Source of the DNA: DASZBR01 sp035943935
GTDB lineage: Bacteria > Pseudomonadota > Gammaproteobacteria > DASZBR01
Length of the DNA: 64,000 nucleotides
Assembly: GCA_035943935.1 (NCBI GenBank)
Contig: DASZBR010000021.1
Coordinates: forward strand, 5,488-69,487
Reading direction: 5' to 3'
A model generated the notes under the pieces. That model saw nothing but the letters and a program-made list of their open reading frames with translations. It was not told where the DNA came from and ran no database searches. Position 1 is the first letter of the stretch. Every line of letters begins with the position of its first letter. Both the position numbers and the translations under genes were made by a program. Of this stretch, positions 17,057 through 25,601 are shown piece by piece.

Positions 17057-17938
17057 TTAACTCCCTCTGACTTGGGCCATCACTTCTTCAGCAAAGTTCT
17101 CCGTTTTCTTTTCAATGCCTTCACCCACTTTAAAGCGTACAAAATGATGGGGTTTAGCTTTATGCGATTCTAAAATTTTACCTACCGTATTGTCAGGATC
17201 TTTGACATACGGTTGTCCCACCAAACTGATTTCATCCAAATATTTCTTGATACGGCCTTCGACCATTTTTTCAATAATATTGGCAGGTTTTCCACTCGTT
17301 GCGGCTTGAGCAGAAAATATTTCTTTTTCTTTATTAATTAAATCCACAGAAACTTCTGAAGGATTTACGACAAGAGGATTGTTTGCAACGATATGCATTG
17401 CAATGTCTTTGCCTAACGCCGCATCGCCGCCTTCGAGTTCAATCAGCGCACCAATACGTCCACCGTGAACATAGCCACCAACGATATGATTGGATTTAAG
17501 TGCAGCGAATCTTCGGACTTGAATGTTTTCGCCAATTTTTGCCACTAAATGCTTACGTGTTTCATCAACCGTTTCATTGCCTACAGAAGCGGTTAATAAA
17601 TTTTCCAAGCTTTCAATATTTTTAGAAATAGCCGTGTCAGCAACAAGGTTCGCGAAATTCAAGAAATTAACATCGCGTGACACGAAGTCAGTTTCGCTGT
17701 TCACTTCAAGTATAATGGCGCGTTTCTGATCATCGCTAATGCGAATAACGATGACGCCTTCAGCTGCTATGCGATCCGCTTTTTTGTCGGCTTTCGCTTG
17801 ACCGGATTTACGCATCGCTTCAATCGCTTTTTCAATATCACCGTGACTTTCTTGTAACGCACGTTTGCATTCCATCATGCCTGCGCCGGTACGTTCACGC
17901 AGATCTTTAACGAGTGAAGCGCTAATGGCTGTTGTCAT
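17057..17938 (-). CDS. tsf: Elongation factor Ts
   Basis: Guanine-nucleotide exchange factor for EF-Tu; 293 aa. N-terminal UBA-like domain with LVKDLRERTGAGMMECKRAL, then the exchange motif EVNSETDFVSRD near residue 75, and two subdomains ending FAEEVMAQVRG. The start ATG overlaps the rpsB stop by one base (TAATG), so it is translationally coupled. Confidence 0.98.
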   Translation of the reverse strand: MTTAISASLVKDLRERTGAGMMECKRALQESHGDIEKAIEAMRKSGQAKADKKADRIAAEGVIVIRISDDQKRAIILEVNSETDFVSRDVNFLNFANLVADTAISKNIESLENLLTASVGNETVDETRKHLVAKIGENIQVRRFAALKSNHIVGGYVHGGRIGALIELEGGDAALGKDIAMHIVANNPLVVNPSEVSVDLINKEKEIFSAQAATSGKPANIIEKMVEGRIKKYLDEISLVGQPYVKDPDNTVGKILESHKAKPHHFVRFKVGEGIEKKTENFAEEVMAQVRGS

Positions 17939-18720
17939 TATTTCTTCTCCTCTTTGGTTTTTTCTTTTTTAGGATGATGTTTTTTGACTACCGTGATTTC
18001 AACTTCTTCTTTCTCTTCTTTAGGACCATGAACGGTCAGTGCTGATTTTGCATTCACAATCGCATCGGCAACACTCTTGCAATACAACGCAATCGAACGA
18101 GAAGAGTCATCATTACCTGGAATAATATAGTCAATATTGTCTGGGCTGTAGTTGGTATCGACAACAGCAATAACCGGTATGCCTAAACGATTCGCTTCAG
18201 CAATAGCTGTTTTTTCATGACCGACGTCGATCACAAAAAGAGCATCAGGAATTCCGCCCATTTCTTCAATACCGCCTAAACTTCTGTCGAGCTTGAATAA
18301 TTCACGCTGTAAATTCAGCGCTTCTTTTTTGATCATTTTGTCGAATGAACCATCGGCTTGCATAACTTTAAGATCTTTCAAGCGCTTGATGGTTTGACGA
18401 ATGGTTTTGTAGTTGGTTAATAATCCACCTAACCAACGGTGATTGATGTATGGCATGCCAGCACGAATCGCTTCTTCTTTCAGAATCTCTTGTGCTTGAC
18501 GTTTCGTCGCAACAAATAAAATTTTTCCGCGTCTCGCTGCTGTTGAACCAATAAAGTTCATAGCATCGTGAAACAGGGGAAGGGTTTTTTCAAGATTGAT
18601 AATGTGCACTTTGTTACGGGCGCTGAAAATGTATTGTTCCATTTTCGGATTCCAGTATCGGGTTTGATGACCGAAATGAACGCCTGCTTCCAACATATCT
18701 CGCATACTGACTTTAGTCAT
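17938..18720 (-). CDS. rpsB: 30S ribosomal protein S2
   Basis: 260 aa from ATG 18720, chosen because MTKVSMRDMLEAGVHFGHQ is the family N-terminus and GAGGAAA lies six bases upstream; the frame stays open to 18783, which is leader. Conserved parts include TRYWNPKMEQYIF, LFVATKRQAQEI, RWLGGLLTNYKTI and IPVIAVVDTN. The C-terminus has a Lys/Glu-rich extension (HHPKKEKTKEEKK). Confidence 0.98.
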   Translation of the reverse strand: MTKVSMRDMLEAGVHFGHQTRYWNPKMEQYIFSARNKVHIINLEKTLPLFHDAMNFIGSTAARRGKILFVATKRQAQEILKEEAIRAGMPYINHRWLGGLLTNYKTIRQTIKRLKDLKVMQADGSFDKMIKKEALNLQRELFKLDRSLGGIEEMGGIPDALFVIDVGHEKTAIAEANRLGIPVIAVVDTNYSPDNIDYIIPGNDDSSRSIALYCKSVADAIVNAKSALTVHGPKEEKEEVEITVVKKHHPKKEKTKEEKK

Positions 18721-18768
18721 AATAATTTCCTCGTTTGGGTTAAAACCACCACTTGTCCCGAACGGCCA

Positions 18769-18784
18769 TTTGGCTTTCGCCAAA
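18769..18784 (-). promoter_or_regulatory. GNRA hairpin in rpsB leader
   Basis: On the minus strand, TTTGGC-GAAA-GCCAAA forms a perfect six-pair stem with a GAAA tetraloop 48 bases before the rpsB start. Proteobacterial rpsB leaders are known to bind S2 for autoregulation; that this hairpin belongs to such a leader is inferred. Confidence 0.4.
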
Positions 18785-18879
18785 CACCCAGCCCTCCGTG
18801 TCGACTAGTGTGTGAATTTGATTGCATGAAAAAGTCCAGTCTTATACCATAAAGCCCTTACTTCAACAATGGTTAGCTT

Positions 18880-19650
18880 ATGTCAATTCATCTGAAAAAT
18901 GCCTCAGAAATCGCCAAAATGCGTGTCGCGGGAAAGCTCGCTGCAGACGTCCTCGAGATGATCACGCCCTATGTAAAAGCCGGCATTACGACGGACGAAT
19001 TAGACAAGATTTGCCATGATTATATCGTCAATGTTCAGAAAGCCATCCCAGCTCCCCTGAACTATAAGGGCTTTCCCAAATCTATCTGTACCTCGCTCAA
19101 TCATCAGATTTGCCATGGCATACCCAGTAATCGCAAGCTCAAAGACGGTGACATACTTAATATAGACGTCACGGTATTAAAAGATGGTTATCACGGTGAT
19201 ACCAGCAAGATGTTTGGGGTAGGGAAGATTCCGGTGATGGCAGAGCGCTTAATGCGCATTACTCAAGAATGTATGAATCTGGGTATCGCGGTTTCTAAAC
19301 CCGGCGCTCATCTCGGCGACATTGGAGCGGCTATTCAAGAACATGCTGAGAAAAATCATTTTTCAGTCGTACGAGAATATTGCGGTCATGGTATTGGCAG
19401 TACGTTTCATGAAGACGATCTCCAGGTACTCCATTACGGCAAGAAGGGTACGGGATTAGAAATCATTCCGGGAATGACTTTTACTATCGAGCCCATGATT
19501 AATGCCGGAAAAAGACATGTGAAATTATTAGCCGATGGCTGGACCGTTGTGACAAAAGATCACAGTTTATCTGCGCAATGGGAACATACGATATTAATTA
19601 CAGAAACAGGCAATGAAGTTTTGACAAAACGACCGGATGAAAAATATTGA
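18880..19650 (+). CDS. map: Methionine aminopeptidase, type I
   Basis: Removes N-terminal Met from nascent proteins; 256 aa. The metal ligands are in place: NIDVTVLKDGYHGDTSKMF (two Asp), the His in CGHGIGSTFHED, the Glu in TIEPMI and the Glu in QWEHTILITE. The divergent partner is rpsB, a common gammaproteobacterial arrangement. The TGA overlaps the next ATG by one base. Confidence 0.98.
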   Translation: MSIHLKNASEIAKMRVAGKLAADVLEMITPYVKAGITTDELDKICHDYIVNVQKAIPAPLNYKGFPKSICTSLNHQICHGIPSNRKLKDGDILNIDVTVLKDGYHGDTSKMFGVGKIPVMAERLMRITQECMNLGIAVSKPGAHLGDIGAAIQEHAEKNHFSVVREYCGHGIGSTFHEDDLQVLHYGKKGTGLEIIPGMTFTIEPMINAGKRHVKLLADGWTVVTKDHSLSAQWEHTILITETGNEVLTKRPDEKY

Positions 19651-19889
19651 TGATCATGACATTGCCAGATGGTTTAGGTTTATTCGGTGTGCTTCTAACT
19701 CTTATTGCATATTTACTATTAAATATTAGAAAGATGTCCTCGCATTCTATTGGATATGCTGGTTTGAATATTGTTGGCTCAACATTAATTCTTTATTCGC
19801 TGTATTTTGATTTCAATGTTTCTGCTTTTGCGATGGAAGTGTGTTGGTTGTTGATCAGTGTGTATGGACTTTATAAAGTATTGAAATAG
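19650..19889 (+). CDS. CBU_0592-family small membrane protein
   Basis: 79 aa from ATG 19650 (the in-frame TTG at 19647 is less likely). Three hydrophobic helices: LGLFGVLLTLIAYLLLNI, a central IGYAGLNIVGSTLILYSLYF and AMEVCWLLISVYGLYKVL. Pattern and size match the uncharacterised family named after Coxiella CBU_0592, often seen in intracellular gammaproteobacteria. One-base overlap with map implies cotranslation. Function unknown. Confidence 0.75.
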   Translation: MIMTLPDGLGLFGVLLTLIAYLLLNIRKMSSHSIGYAGLNIVGSTLILYSLYFDFNVSAFAMEVCWLLISVYGLYKVLK

Positions 19890-19948
19890 TGCAGCAGGGT
19901 AATAATAAACTAGAATGTTGATAATGTATCATTAGGTGATATAATAAG

Positions 19949-20329
19949 ATGGATTGTAAAGATAAGGGTTTGGAGTTCCTGGTTGAATTAGATGGTACTC
20001 GGTTTGTCGTTGATGACCATACGGGTCTTTGGATTAAATTTGAAGTTAAAAAAGTTGAAAAAACAAGTGAAAGACCTCATGGCATTCGGTATTCATTGAC
20101 ATTGCATGATGGCACTAATGGTCGAATTTTAGGATTCGATAATTCACACCCTATTGAATATGGGGGCAAAAACAAAGTCCCTGCGAAACGTATTTATGAT
20201 CACTGGCACTCAAATAATTCGGAAAAAATTTATCCTTATTTTTACGAATCAGCTGAAAAGTTACTTGAAGATTTTTGGGTAAAAGTTGTGGAAGTTTTAG
20301 ATATAACCAAAAGAATTTACGAGGTGTAA
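19949..20329 (+). CDS. TumE-like toxin of a toxin-antitoxin pair
   Basis: 126 aa. Features of the TumE (DUF6516) family are ELDGTRFVVDDHTG, the long RPHGIRYSLTLHDGTNGRIL block at about 47-66, GFDNSHP, a YDHWH motif and the C-terminal LLEDFWVKVVEVL helix. The next gene, two bases downstream, encodes a winged-helix protein of the usual antitoxin type, so toxin precedes antitoxin. Toxic activity and target are not established from sequence. Confidence 0.75.
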   Translation: MDCKDKGLEFLVELDGTRFVVDDHTGLWIKFEVKKVEKTSERPHGIRYSLTLHDGTNGRILGFDNSHPIEYGGKNKVPAKRIYDHWHSNNSEKIYPYFYESAEKLLEDFWVKVVEVLDITKRIYEV

Positions 20330-20331
20330 TC

Positions 20332-20709
20332 ATGACTAAAACCGTAAAAGTAGGCATTATGCCTTTGGCCGAATTTAAAAAATATACGCTTGCGATTGCG
20401 AGAGGTAGTTATAAGCCTAAACCAGATGAGCCGAAAATTTGGTTTCCATCCATAAAATCTCTTGCCCTTATTCTTTCTGAAGAAAATCAAGCATTGCTAA
20501 AATTAATTCTTGATATGGAGCCTCAATCTGTCAAAGAGATTGAATCTCTTACAGGGAGAAAAGCAAATAATATTCTAAGAACATTAAGATCAATGGAGCA
20601 TTTAGGTTTAGTCAAATTGTTGCAAGGTAAGCAAGGGAAAGGCCGTTTGCCGTTAATTCCTAAAGTGATATATGACAAGGTAACAATTGAGCTGAGTTTT
20701 TCGCATTAA
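20332..20709 (+). CDS. HVO_A0114-like winged-helix antitoxin
   Basis: 125 aa from ATG 20332, with SD GAGGTG; the upstream in-frame start at 20275 lies inside the toxin gene. After a short N-terminal arm (MPLAEFKKYTLAIARG) comes a winged-helix domain: ALLKLILDMEPQSVKEIESLTGR, then NNILRTLRSMEHLGLVKL as the recognition helix. This is the DNA-binding partner normally found next to TumE and would neutralise the toxin and repress the operon. A terminator hairpin follows directly. Confidence 0.75.
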   Translation: MTKTVKVGIMPLAEFKKYTLAIARGSYKPKPDEPKIWFPSIKSLALILSEENQALLKLILDMEPQSVKEIESLTGRKANNILRTLRSMEHLGLVKLLQGKQGKGRLPLIPKVIYDKVTIELSFSH

Positions 20710-20715
20710 ATCCGA

Positions 20716-20742
20716 TAGGGGCGGGATAGTATCCCACCCCTA
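20716..20742. terminator. Hairpin between convergent genes
   Basis: TAGGGGCGGGAT and ATCCCACCCCTA pair (one mismatch) across a three-base loop between the antitoxin stop and the end of the lipocalin-like gene. Similar in sequence to the hairpin at 49739. Confidence 0.6.
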
Positions 20743-20751
20743 CAAAATTAT

Positions 20752-21219
20752 CTATCCAATCTTTTTCCATTCATCTACGACACCTTTAAGATTTCCCGCG
20801 CGGTGCGTTGTAAAGCCCGAGGAAGTAATGATGAATTCAGACAGTGGATAGTATGCAGGATTTTTAATAACGGGATTCCCGTTTTCAACAACGACAGTTG
20901 AAGATTTTTTGGGCTGATTAAACGTATATTGCACGGGTTCTGTTGGCTTTCCGAATTGTGAGGCCATTGCGTTGAGCGCATTGGTAAACTCGTGTTCAGA
21001 AAGTGAATACTCTGATTGATAAGCCAGCATATGATAATTTTCCTCTGCAGGATTGTGCACGCAAATATTAATCGCGCTGTGGCCATCTTTTGTAAATACT
21101 GCCGTTCCTTGCACGTCGTGGCCTTTTAGCACTTTTCCGTTGGGAAGTGTGCGTTGGACCAGTTTATAAATTCCAGGGAAATCTTTGATCAGTTGTGAAG
21201 CATTTTTTTGCTGTGACAT
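20752..21219 (-). CDS. Lipocalin-like paralogue without signal peptide
   Basis: 155 aa from ATG 21219, chosen for AGGAG seven bases upstream. It parallels its two neighbours through the whole mature region: LIKDFPGIYKLVQRTLPNGK, GTAVFTKDGHSAINICV, YSLSEHEFTNALNAM, NPAYYPLSEFIIT and VDEWKKIG. The pattern of a GxY-LV start, a KDGh strand and an alternating beta pattern resembles the lipocalin-like fold of stress and secreted proteins. Unlike the other two it starts MSQQKNASQ and lacks any signal sequence and the paired cysteines, so it is probably cytoplasmic. Ligand unknown. Confidence 0.65.
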   Translation of the reverse strand: MSQQKNASQLIKDFPGIYKLVQRTLPNGKVLKGHDVQGTAVFTKDGHSAINICVHNPAEENYHMLAYQSEYSLSEHEFTNALNAMASQFGKPTEPVQYTFNQPKKSSTVVVENGNPVIKNPAYYPLSEFIITSSGFTTHRAGNLKGVVDEWKKIG

Positions 21220-21242
21220 GTGACTCTCCTTTAAAGTAACAA

Positions 21243-21761
21243 TTACCCGACTTTTTTCCATTCATCTATCGCGCCTGCATCTGAGCCTTTATTTAACACC
21301 GCTGTCATGCCGGTTTTGGTAAAGGTTAAAGAGGAAAGCGGATCTACCGGTGGATTTTTGATCGTCAATTTTTCGTCTTCGCAAACAACGGGAACAGATT
21401 TTTTTGGCTGATTATGTTCAGAGATGAGTGGTGCTGAACCGTCTTGCACAACCAGTGCGTCTAACGTATCAGTAAATTCTTTGGATGTGAGAGAGTAGTC
21501 GGTTTGCACGGCGGCTGAAAATATTCTCTTTCCTTCATCAACTGTCACTGCAGTGACACGATGTCCATCTTTAGCAAACATCGTTGTTCCCTGAACTTGT
21601 TTGCCTGAATAAACCGTGCCATCGGGCATCGTGCGTTTTACCAGCGTGTAGGTTCCCGGAATATTTTTAATAATATCTTCGCAGCTATTATTTTCTGCGA
21701 AAGCAGATACGGTAAAAACAGATAGTGCTGCGCCCAATACGGCTAATTTTAAAATATTCAT
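21243..21761 (-). CDS. Secreted lipocalin-like paralogue
   Basis: 172 aa. The signal peptide MNILKLAVLGAALSVFTVSAFA is followed by ENNSCEDIIKNIPGTYTLVK. It shares the GTxMFAKDGH, YSLTSKEFTDTLDAL and DEWKKVG landmarks with its tandem neighbours. Two cysteines, one at the mature N-terminus and one in VPVVCEDE, could form a disulfide in the periplasm. Middle copy of the three; ligand unknown. Confidence 0.7.
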   Translation of the reverse strand: MNILKLAVLGAALSVFTVSAFAENNSCEDIIKNIPGTYTLVKRTMPDGTVYSGKQVQGTTMFAKDGHRVTAVTVDEGKRIFSAAVQTDYSLTSKEFTDTLDALVVQDGSAPLISEHNQPKKSVPVVCEDEKLTIKNPPVDPLSSLTFTKTGMTAVLNKGSDAGAIDEWKKVG

Positions 21762-21844
21762 GTAAAACTCCTTAAAGTAAAAAAAACATTAAAATAAAAA
21801 AATAAAACTTAACAATTAGAAATTAAAAATTAAGAATAAAAAAA

Positions 21845-22375
21845 TTATCCAATTCTTTTCCATTCATCAATGGCGCCCTTGAGTTCTGGATCGCTATGAA
21901 TTGCCGTGAGTATTCCCGCTGCAGTAATTCTTAGATCAGACAGTGGGTAATCCGCGGGATTTTTCAGATCCAATGTTCCGTTGTCACATACTACGGGGGA
22001 GCTGAGTTTAGAACCGTCAAATGTGTACTTAACGGGCGAAGTCGGTTTTCCAAACTGTAACGCCATGGCTTTTAATTTATTGGTGAAAGTTGTGGAAGAA
22101 ATAGAATAGTCTGTTTGCAATGCGGCCATGTCATAGGTTCCATTTTTTGCATCACGAACCGTAATGGTGACTGAACTGTAACCATCTTTTCCATAGAGCA
22201 AGGTTCCCTGAACTTGAGAGCCTTTTAATACTGTTCCATCGGATAACGTACGTTTAACCATGGTGTAGGTACCCGGGAAATTTTTGATAATTTGCTCGCA
22301 ATTATTGCTTTCAGCAAATACAGATGTGGTCAGGGTAAGTGCGGCGAGGGATGCGACTACGGTTAACAATTTCAT
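21845..22375 (-). CDS. Secreted lipocalin-like paralogue
   Basis: 176 aa. Signal peptide MKLLTVVASLAALTLTTSVFA, then ESNNCEQIIKNFPGTYTMVK. Same architecture as the 21243 copy, including the two cysteines (NNCEQ and VVCDNG) and the closing DEWKRIG. Promoter-proximal member of the three; SD AGGAG upstream of ATG 22375. An AT-rich 83-base spacer separates it from the next copy. Probably periplasmic or secreted; role unknown. Confidence 0.7.
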   Translation of the reverse strand: MKLLTVVASLAALTLTTSVFAESNNCEQIIKNFPGTYTMVKRTLSDGTVLKGSQVQGTLLYGKDGYSSVTITVRDAKNGTYDMAALQTDYSISSTTFTNKLKAMALQFGKPTSPVKYTFDGSKLSSPVVCDNGTLDLKNPADYPLSDLRITAAGILTAIHSDPELKGAIDEWKRIG

Positions 22376-22423
22376 TCTACTCTCCTAATATAGGTTAAAA
22401 CTCCAGGCAGCAGTATAAAGAAA

Positions 22424-23938
22424 TCAGTGTCCTATCTCAATTTTTGCGCTTCTGGGCTTCTCGAGTAAAAAAGTAAGAGGGATGATCAGGATAAGCGCAA
22501 TTGACGCCAACAGAAAATCATCCAAGAAACTGATCATATACGCTTGTGATGAAAGCTGTTTGGACAATTGTAACAAGGTAAATTTGTCATATAAATTTAA
22601 ATGATTATGCGCGAGCCATAATTTTAAACCAGGGCTAAACAGTGAGAGGTGTCCGCCAAGTCTATTCCAATTCACTTGACTGTTACGGGTTAGTAAAGTG
22701 GCCATAGCAGAAACACCGATGGATATGCCTAAACTTCGTCCGAAATTAAAAATTCCCGATGCTTCGCCATAATCTGAGCGCGGTAATGTTGCGAGCGTGA
22801 GATTTGAAATGGGAATGAAAACAAATCCCATGCCAATGCCTTGTAAAATTCCAATTTCAATTAAGGTAATGGGCGCCATGGTCAGATTAACTTTTGTCAT
22901 CTGATAAGTGCCGAAGGCGGCAAACAGTAAACCCAGCATAATAATTTTGCGAAGATCCATATGTTTAGCGAGAAACGGTGTTGCGGCCATGGCAAATGCG
23001 GCTGCAATGCCTCGAGGTGCCATCACGAGGCCCGCTGTTTTTGCGCTGTAATTCATGAAGCTTTCCATCAAGATGGGTTGCAAGGTTAATAAGCTAAACA
23101 TGCTGGCGACAAATAACGCTAACATTAAACAACCGACACTGAAATTACGGTTCAAAAATAATTGTAAATTAATAATATTTTTTTCTTTGAGAGAAATACC
23201 TCGAATAATAAAAAATACAAAACTTGCGGTAAAAATAATAAATAACCAGCGCATGCTGCTGGCGTTGAACCAGTCAGCCGTATTTCCTCTGTCTAAAAAT
23301 ATCTGTAAACATCCGATGCTTGTTGCCATTAAAAGCATTCCTAGCCAATCTATCTTGACTAATTTAATTTCAGTTTCCTCGATTAATTTTAGACACATGA
23401 AAAAAGCCAGAATACAGAAGGGTATGTTGACATAAAAAATCCATCGCCAATTCAACGCATCGGTGATATATCCACCAATCGTCGGACCTAATACGGGGCC
23501 TGCCATAATACCCATCCCCCAAATGGCCATCGCTTTCGTAATTTCATTTGGCGGAAAAATATTACGTAAAACAAATTGTGAAATGGGCACTAAGGAGGCA
23601 CCAAATATCCCTTGTAATATTCGGCAAAATACCATCATCTGTAAAGAAACGGCAGCACCGCATAACATAGAGCTAAACAAAAATCCGACAATATTAATCA
23701 GGATTAATCTTTTTACGCCGAGACGATTTATTAAAAGTCCCGTGAGCGGCATCATAATTCCGGATGAAACCACGTACGACGTTAATACCCAGGTAATTTG
23801 ATCATTTGTCGCAATGAGGGAGCCTTTCATATACGGCAAGGCGACATTCACGATGGTGAGATCCAACACTTCCATGACGGTGACTAACATCACAGCAATC
23901 GTGATGAGCCAGCGGTGGGTATTGGTCATTTGAGGCAT
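22424..23938 (-). CDS. DHA2-family (EmrB/QacA-like) MFS drug exporter
   Basis: 504 aa with about 14 predicted membrane helices. It has the family motif LDLTIVNVALPYM in helix 1, LINRLGVKRLI (motif A) and GxxxGPxxGGYI-type motif C in the AGPVLGPTIGGYITD segment. It should export hydrophobic compounds by proton antiport, but the substrate cannot be read from sequence and no membrane-fusion (EmrA) gene lies nearby. The start overlaps the zapE end by 13 bases, so it is the last gene of a three-gene operon. Confidence 0.9.
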   Translation of the reverse strand: MPQMTNTHRWLITIAVMLVTVMEVLDLTIVNVALPYMKGSLIATNDQITWVLTSYVVSSGIMMPLTGLLINRLGVKRLILINIVGFLFSSMLCGAAVSLQMMVFCRILQGIFGASLVPISQFVLRNIFPPNEITKAMAIWGMGIMAGPVLGPTIGGYITDALNWRWIFYVNIPFCILAFFMCLKLIEETEIKLVKIDWLGMLLMATSIGCLQIFLDRGNTADWFNASSMRWLFIIFTASFVFFIIRGISLKEKNIINLQLFLNRNFSVGCLMLALFVASMFSLLTLQPILMESFMNYSAKTAGLVMAPRGIAAAFAMAATPFLAKHMDLRKIIMLGLLFAAFGTYQMTKVNLTMAPITLIEIGILQGIGMGFVFIPISNLTLATLPRSDYGEASGIFNFGRSLGISIGVSAMATLLTRNSQVNWNRLGGHLSLFSPGLKLWLAHNHLNLYDKFTLLQLSKQLSSQAYMISFLDDFLLASIALILIIPLTFLLEKPRSAKIEIGH

Positions 23939-25002
23939 AATTTCTCTTCCGCTTCCTGCAGATAATATGTTGATTGCATTTCGGTCAGTCGGCTTTTTGT
24001 TCTCTTGAACTCAAAACTTAATTCGCCTGATTTATAAATATCATCTATCGGACATTCTGATCTGAGTATGAGGGTAATACGGCTATCATATAAAATATCA
24101 ATTAAATTAATAAAATATTTGGCAGTATTAATATCTTTTTCTGAAATAGCTTTTACGTTGTCAATAATAACCGTTGACCATCTTTTCACTATACTTAAAT
24201 AATCCATTTGGCTGCGGGGAATAGAGCATAATTTTTTAAAATCAAGCCAAATTATATTATCGGCAAATTTTATAGTATTAATGGTCCTGTCATGTAAATA
24301 AATATCTTTCTCGACTTTGATTTCGCCATGGGCTAATTGGGTAAATAATTTCTCGACTTTATGATGTGTTTCGGGAGAGAGGGGCGAGAAGAAAATTCCT
24401 GCTTCTTCTAATTCTCGTAATCTATAATCTCTTATGGTGGGTAGATGAAGTACAGACATATTTTTCTTAATTAAACTTATTGCGGGTAAGAATCTCGCGC
24501 GCTGCAAACCGTCTTTATATAAATTATCCGGAATAACATTCGATGTCGCAATAATGATAATTCTTTCTTTAAAGAAAGCTTCAAATAGATTGGCGAGTAT
24601 CATGGCATCGCCAATGTCGGATACATAAAATTCATCAAAGCATAAGACTTTTGTATTACGCGCAAATTGTTTAGCTATTTTTTTGAGGGGATCTGCGTTG
24701 CCTTGTAATCTCTGGAGTTGATCATGCATTTCACGCATAAAATCATGGAAGTGCATGCGTGTTTTTAATTTGCTGGTAAGACTTTGAAAAAATAAATCCA
24801 TCAACCAGGTTTTACCCACACCTACGCTGCCCCATATGTATAAACCCAATTTGAGATCGGACGGTTTTTTCTTGAACCAAGTATTGTCTTCTATATATAA
24901 ATATAATTTTTGAAAATAATCTATAATATTGGCTTGGTTTTCATCCGGTAAATATTCGCCCGTGGCTAACGCATGTTGGTAACGTTCATAGGGGGTGAGC
25001 AT
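23926..25002 (-). CDS. zapE: ZapE/AFG1-like cell-division ATPase
   Basis: 358-aa P-loop ATPase. Walker A GSVGVGKTWLMDLFF near residue 60, Walker B VLCFDEFYVSDIGDAM near 118, then IIATSNVIPDNLYKDGLQR (sensor region) and RFLPAI. ZapE interacts with FtsZ during stress; the AFG1 relatives act in mitochondria. The middle gene of hydrolase-zapE-MFS, overlapping both neighbours. Length is usual for the family. Confidence 0.93.
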   Translation of the reverse strand: MLTPYERYQHALATGEYLPDENQANIIDYFQKLYLYIEDNTWFKKKPSDLKLGLYIWGSVGVGKTWLMDLFFQSLTSKLKTRMHFHDFMREMHDQLQRLQGNADPLKKIAKQFARNTKVLCFDEFYVSDIGDAMILANLFEAFFKERIIIIATSNVIPDNLYKDGLQRARFLPAISLIKKNMSVLHLPTIRDYRLRELEEAGIFFSPLSPETHHKVEKLFTQLAHGEIKVEKDIYLHDRTINTIKFADNIIWLDFKKLCSIPRSQMDYLSIVKRWSTVIIDNVKAISEKDINTAKYFINLIDILYDSRITLILRSECPIDDIYKSGELSFEFKRTKSRLTEMQSTYYLQEAEEKLCLK

Positions 25003-25573
25003 TTTTTAAACTCGCGATTAGCGTATCTCGTAAATCAATTAATTTGCTATGAAAGAAGTGTGAAGTATTCTCAAAAGTAATAACCTCGGGAGTAGGCGAG
25101 AGTGTTTTGATCCAGTTTTTAATATCTTGAGCCGGCACGACTTCATCGGCTTCTGCAATTACCACTGTCCATGGACAATGTGGATGTAATCCTGAAAAAT
25201 CTGCATTATTAACAGCAGGCGCAATAGAAATTAATTGTTTAAGATTTTTAATTTGGGTGGCAGCTTTAAGAGAGATATAAGCTCCATATGAAAATCCTGC
25301 GAGCCAAATGTCAGCTTGCGGCCATTTTTGTTTGGCTAATTGGATAATTTCTAACGTATCTTGAAGCTCGCCAATGCCGTGATCAAACTTCCTGTAATTA
25401 AACCGGATGGCAGTACCGCCGAACTCTCTGATGACGCGGGTGAGGGTAGTGACGACCTTGTTGTTCATCGTCCCACCATGCAGCGGATGCGGATGACAGA
25501 CGATTCCTACGATTTTAGGAGCCGCTTGTTCGTTCTCTATGACCATTTCTATAGCTGTTTCTATTGATGACAT
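24986..25573 (-). CDS. Small alpha/beta hydrolase
   Basis: 195-aa alpha/beta-hydrolase fold. VCHPHPLHGGTMNNKVV is the oxyanion region, AGFSYGAY carries the nucleophile Ser in GFSYG, EADEVVPAQD has the acid, and the His lies in NTSHFFH. It resembles small dienelactone-hydrolase-type proteins with the HPHP-GGTMNNKV signature; substrate unknown. Leads the operon with zapE, divergent from the ABC transporter genes. Confidence 0.85.
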   Translation of the reverse strand: MSSIETAIEMVIENEQAAPKIVGIVCHPHPLHGGTMNNKVVTTLTRVIREFGGTAIRFNYRKFDHGIGELQDTLEIIQLAKQKWPQADIWLAGFSYGAYISLKAATQIKNLKQLISIAPAVNNADFSGLHPHCPWTVVIAEADEVVPAQDIKNWIKTLSPTPEVITFENTSHFFHSKLIDLRDTLIASLKNAHPL

Positions 25574-25601
25574 TGCTTGCCTATGCGATTAAGATTGCAC
25601 C

